Shown here piece after piece: positions 62,364 to 64,000 of a stretch of DNA of 64,000 nt. This DNA comes from Takifugu bimaculatus. Lineage: Eukaryota; Chordata; Actinopteri; Tetraodontiformes; Tetraodontidae. The translations under genes were made by a program, and so were the position numbers. The stretch covers positions 113,210-177,209 of the forward strand of contig CP034987.1 in the NCBI GenBank assembly GCA_004026145.2. Direction: 5' to 3'. Below the pieces are notes generated by a model. It did no database searches. It saw only the letters and a program-made list of their open reading frames with translations, and was not told where the DNA came from. Position 1 is the stretch's first letter. Each line of letters opens with the position of its first letter.

Positions 62364-62459
62364 GCACTTTACAATGAATATGTCCATTTAAAAGAGACAG
62401 AGATTCCTATAAAAGAAGTGGAGAAAGCTCAGATTGAACATCTCTACAAATTGCTGGAG
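62364..62459 (+). CDS. macf1: macf1 plakin-region exon (ALYNEYVHLKETEIPIKEVE...)
   Basis: Acceptor TTTCCTCCCTCAG; donor GAG|GTGAGC; 32 codons, phase 0/0 (residues 352-383 from exon A). It reads ALYNEYVHLKETEIPIKEVE, then KAQIEHLYKLLE. The pattern ALYN(Q/E)Y..(F/L)KETEI...LYKLLE is shared by MACF1 and dystonin. Helical and charged, part of the first spectrin-like repeat. Confidence 0.96.
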
Positions 62460-62756
62460 GTGAGCAAGGGCCACTATATGATGGGGAAAAAGCACACCGT
62501 GGTCTAATTTAGCTCAAGGTTTTTGTTGTTGACAGTGCTACAAACTGTCTAGTTTAATTTCTGATGGTTGCTTCACTATCTCTATTTAGCTTTTATTACT
62601 GTATTTGATTCTGTGATGGAACTTATGACCACTCATACATGAATAAATTTGGTATAATGGAAGAAATTTTAGTCATAATTATTTATTGTGCATGCAGATT
62701 TACGGACAGATGGTGGTTTAACAAATGTAAAATACCTATATGTGATGTGTGTCCAG

Positions 62757-62884
62757 ATGTGGATAGAGTTTGGTCGTATTAAGCTTCCTCAGGGCTTCCA
62801 TCCCAATGACTTGGAGGAAGAATGGGGTAAACTCATCCTGGAGATGCTGGAGAGAGAGAAAGCTCTGAGGCCAGCTGTGGAGAG
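62757..62884 (+). CDS. macf1: macf1 plakin-region exon (MWIEFGRIKLPQGFHPNDLE...)
   Basis: Acceptor GATGTGTGTCCAG is pyrimidine-poor but its AG is in place. The exon reads MWIEFGRIKLPQGFHPNDLE, then EEWGKLILEMLEREKALRPA and VE, and leaves in phase 2 (GAG AG|GTGAAT). Residues 384-425 from exon A, plus a split Arg. The family normally has Val where this exon starts with Met (VWIEFGRIKLPQGYHPND, from memory). That Met is also an ATG in frame with everything downstream, but nothing suggests it is used as a start. Confidence 0.95.
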
Positions 62885-63040
62885 GTGAATGCATGCACAC
62901 AAGAAGAACAAAGTCACCAGACAGCACAGAATGATTTCAGACTCTTTGACGGTTCAAATGTCCAGCTGAATGTCTTTGACTGTCTTCTGTGTAGGACTTT
63001 AGTTTCTTTAGTCGCTATGTTTGTGTGTTTTGCGTTTTAG

Positions 63041-63134
63041 GCTAGAACTGCTGCTTCAGAGAGCCAATAAGATCCAGAACATGGCCCTGGAATGTGAGGA
63101 GAAACTCACTCTCGCGAAGAACACCCTACAGGCT
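63041..63134 (+). CDS. macf1: macf1 plakin-region exon (LELLLQRANKIQNMALECEE...)
   Basis: Acceptor TTTGCGTTTTAG; the first base completes Arg. It reads LELLLQRANKIQNMALECEE, then KLTLAKNTLQA, and ends at GCT|GTGAGC in phase 0. Residues 427-457 from exon A. LLLQ.ANKIQN.AL.CEEKLTLAKNTLQA is a MACF1-specific reading; dystonin has MLQQIANRVQRD and DKLILAGNALQ here (from memory). This is the strongest single point for MACF1. Confidence 0.96.
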
Positions 63135-63331
63135 GTGAGCATTCTTCTTATGTCTGTCAAAAGTTCTCTCTGTTTAACCTTTTACACACACCCACAGGTT
63201 CCTACGTGATGCCTCAAATTATCAAATCATCCTGTGCTTTTTAAGAACTGCAACTTTTTTGGTTTTTCTTTCCTTCATCCTCAGTGACTCAGTGTTACTG
63301 ATTTAGAACACATCTTTTCTCCTGTGTCCAG

Positions 63332-63486
63332 GATATGTCTCGAATAGAGAATGGTGAGTCTGTGCAATGTGAAAGAGAGCTGGCTTGCTACCTGCAGGAC
63401 TGTGAGGCTCTCAACCAGCATCTCAATCAGGAGCTGAAAGTCCTCCGAGATGAAAAATATTACCAAGTGGATCAGCTAGCATTCAG
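63332..63486 (+). CDS. macf1: macf1 plakin-region exon ending in a GC splice donor
   Basis: Acceptor CCTGTGTCCAG. It reads DMSRIENGESVQCERELACY, then LQDCEALNQHLNQELKVLRD and EKYYQVDQLAF, leaving in phase 2 with AG|GCAAGT. There is no GT at the required place; the intron starts GC in an otherwise perfect consensus, and the next exon (A|GTG TCC) closes the Arg codon exactly. Residues 458-508 from exon A. The LRDE.YYQ..(E/Q)LAFR ending matches MACF1. Helical coiled part of the plakin domain. Confidence 0.93.
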
Positions 63487-63668
63487 GCAAGTTTGCAGTG
63501 ATTAATTACTAGTTTGGTTTAATCAGAGGAAGAATATTCGAAAAGATCTTAAATAGTAACTGAATGTACTTTAATCACTTGGTATATAACAAATATGCAT
63601 TACCGTTTCAGTAGTATGTTGACCAAGTTGGGAAATTGAACCTGTCTGATCTTTTTTCCCCTCATCAG

Positions 63669-63963
63669 AGTGTCCTGCCTTCAGGAGGAGCTGGTCTCCT
63701 TTAGACTGCAGTGCTCCAGCATCTACAGGAAAGGTCACTTCTCGCAGTCTCTAAGCGGCACAGGGGCAGAACACACCAGCCAGAGAGCCATAGATGGTGG
63801 ACTCACACTGGGACAAACCCTAATAGGAACTATGGGAGCAGTTGGTGCAGCACTCCTGCGGCGGCCAATGGCTCGATCCCAGCTGGTTGCCATGTCTTCC
63901 TCAGAAGATGAAGGGAGCTTGAGGTTCATCTACGAACTACTTGGATGGGTGGAGGAGACACAG
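63669..63963 (+). CDS. macf1: macf1 plakin-region exon, last one in the window (VSCLQEELVSFRLQCSSIYR...)
   Basis: Acceptor CCCCTCATCAG; the first base completes Arg; 98 codons; donor CAG|GTCGGT, phase 0. It reads VSCLQEELVSFRLQCSSIYR, then KGHFSQSLSGTGAEHTSQRA, a Gly/Thr/Ala-rich segment (IDGGLTLGQTLIGTMGAVGA), ALLRRPMARSQLVAMSSSED and EGSLRFIYELLGWVEETQ. Residues 510-607 from exon A. The ending E.LRF.YELL.WVEE.Q begins the next spectrin repeat; the Ser/Gly-rich middle is a poorly conserved loop in the family. The gene continues beyond the window. Confidence 0.95.
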
Positions 63964-64000
63964 GTCGGTCTTTCCCAGACATTTAGGGAAACAACTCAAT

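Overview
The window looks like chromosomal DNA of a ray-finned fish, probably a teleost. It is intron-rich, AT-rich and full of (CA)n and other simple repeats. It also carries Tc1-type DNA transposons, pieces of L2- and RTE-type LINEs, and 3'-tail repeats typical of fish genomes. No bacterial, plasmid or phage features are seen. The species cannot be fixed from sequence alone.

I find one host gene, on the + strand: the 5' part of the giant cytolinker MACF1/ACF7 (a spectraplakin related to dystonin and plectin). Thirteen common exons between 45553 and 63963 encode the actin-binding domain (CH1 then CH2) and the start of the plakin/spectrin-repeat region. The gene runs off the right edge. All exon phases close correctly, and read from the first recognised start the window encodes 607 residues.

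The left two thirds (about 3.4-43.5 kb) is an array of alternative first coding exons separated by long introns. Exons starting at 3415 (acidic/Ser-rich N-terminus), 9544 (CpG-rich promoter, perfect Kozak), 28954, 39021 (predicted transmembrane segment) and 43440, and possibly 27400, all end in phase 1. All can therefore splice in frame to the same acceptor at 45553. A separate 389-codon first exon at 54804-55970 lies inside the intron between the CH1 and CH2 exons. It ends in phase 0 and would give a CH1-lacking isoform with a Gly2/Cys7 N-terminus. The locus therefore appears to swap N-termini by promoter choice: soluble, membrane-spanning, possibly lipidated, and with a whole or half actin-binding domain.

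Mobile and repeat content: a nearly full-length but dead Tc1 element (56023-57612) sits 52 bp after the 54804 exon. There are also a Tc1 relic (about 20.48-20.84 kb), an internally deleted L2 reverse transcriptase (about 3.9-4.62 kb), an RTE-type fragment (about 6.79-7.05 kb), a head-to-head fold-back repeat (47.03-47.69 kb), a probable MITE (about 40.69 kb) and many microsatellites. A 29-bp copy of the end of the 9544 exon, including its splice donor, sits at 5063-5091 between 10-bp direct repeats. No tRNA, rRNA or CRISPR array was found.
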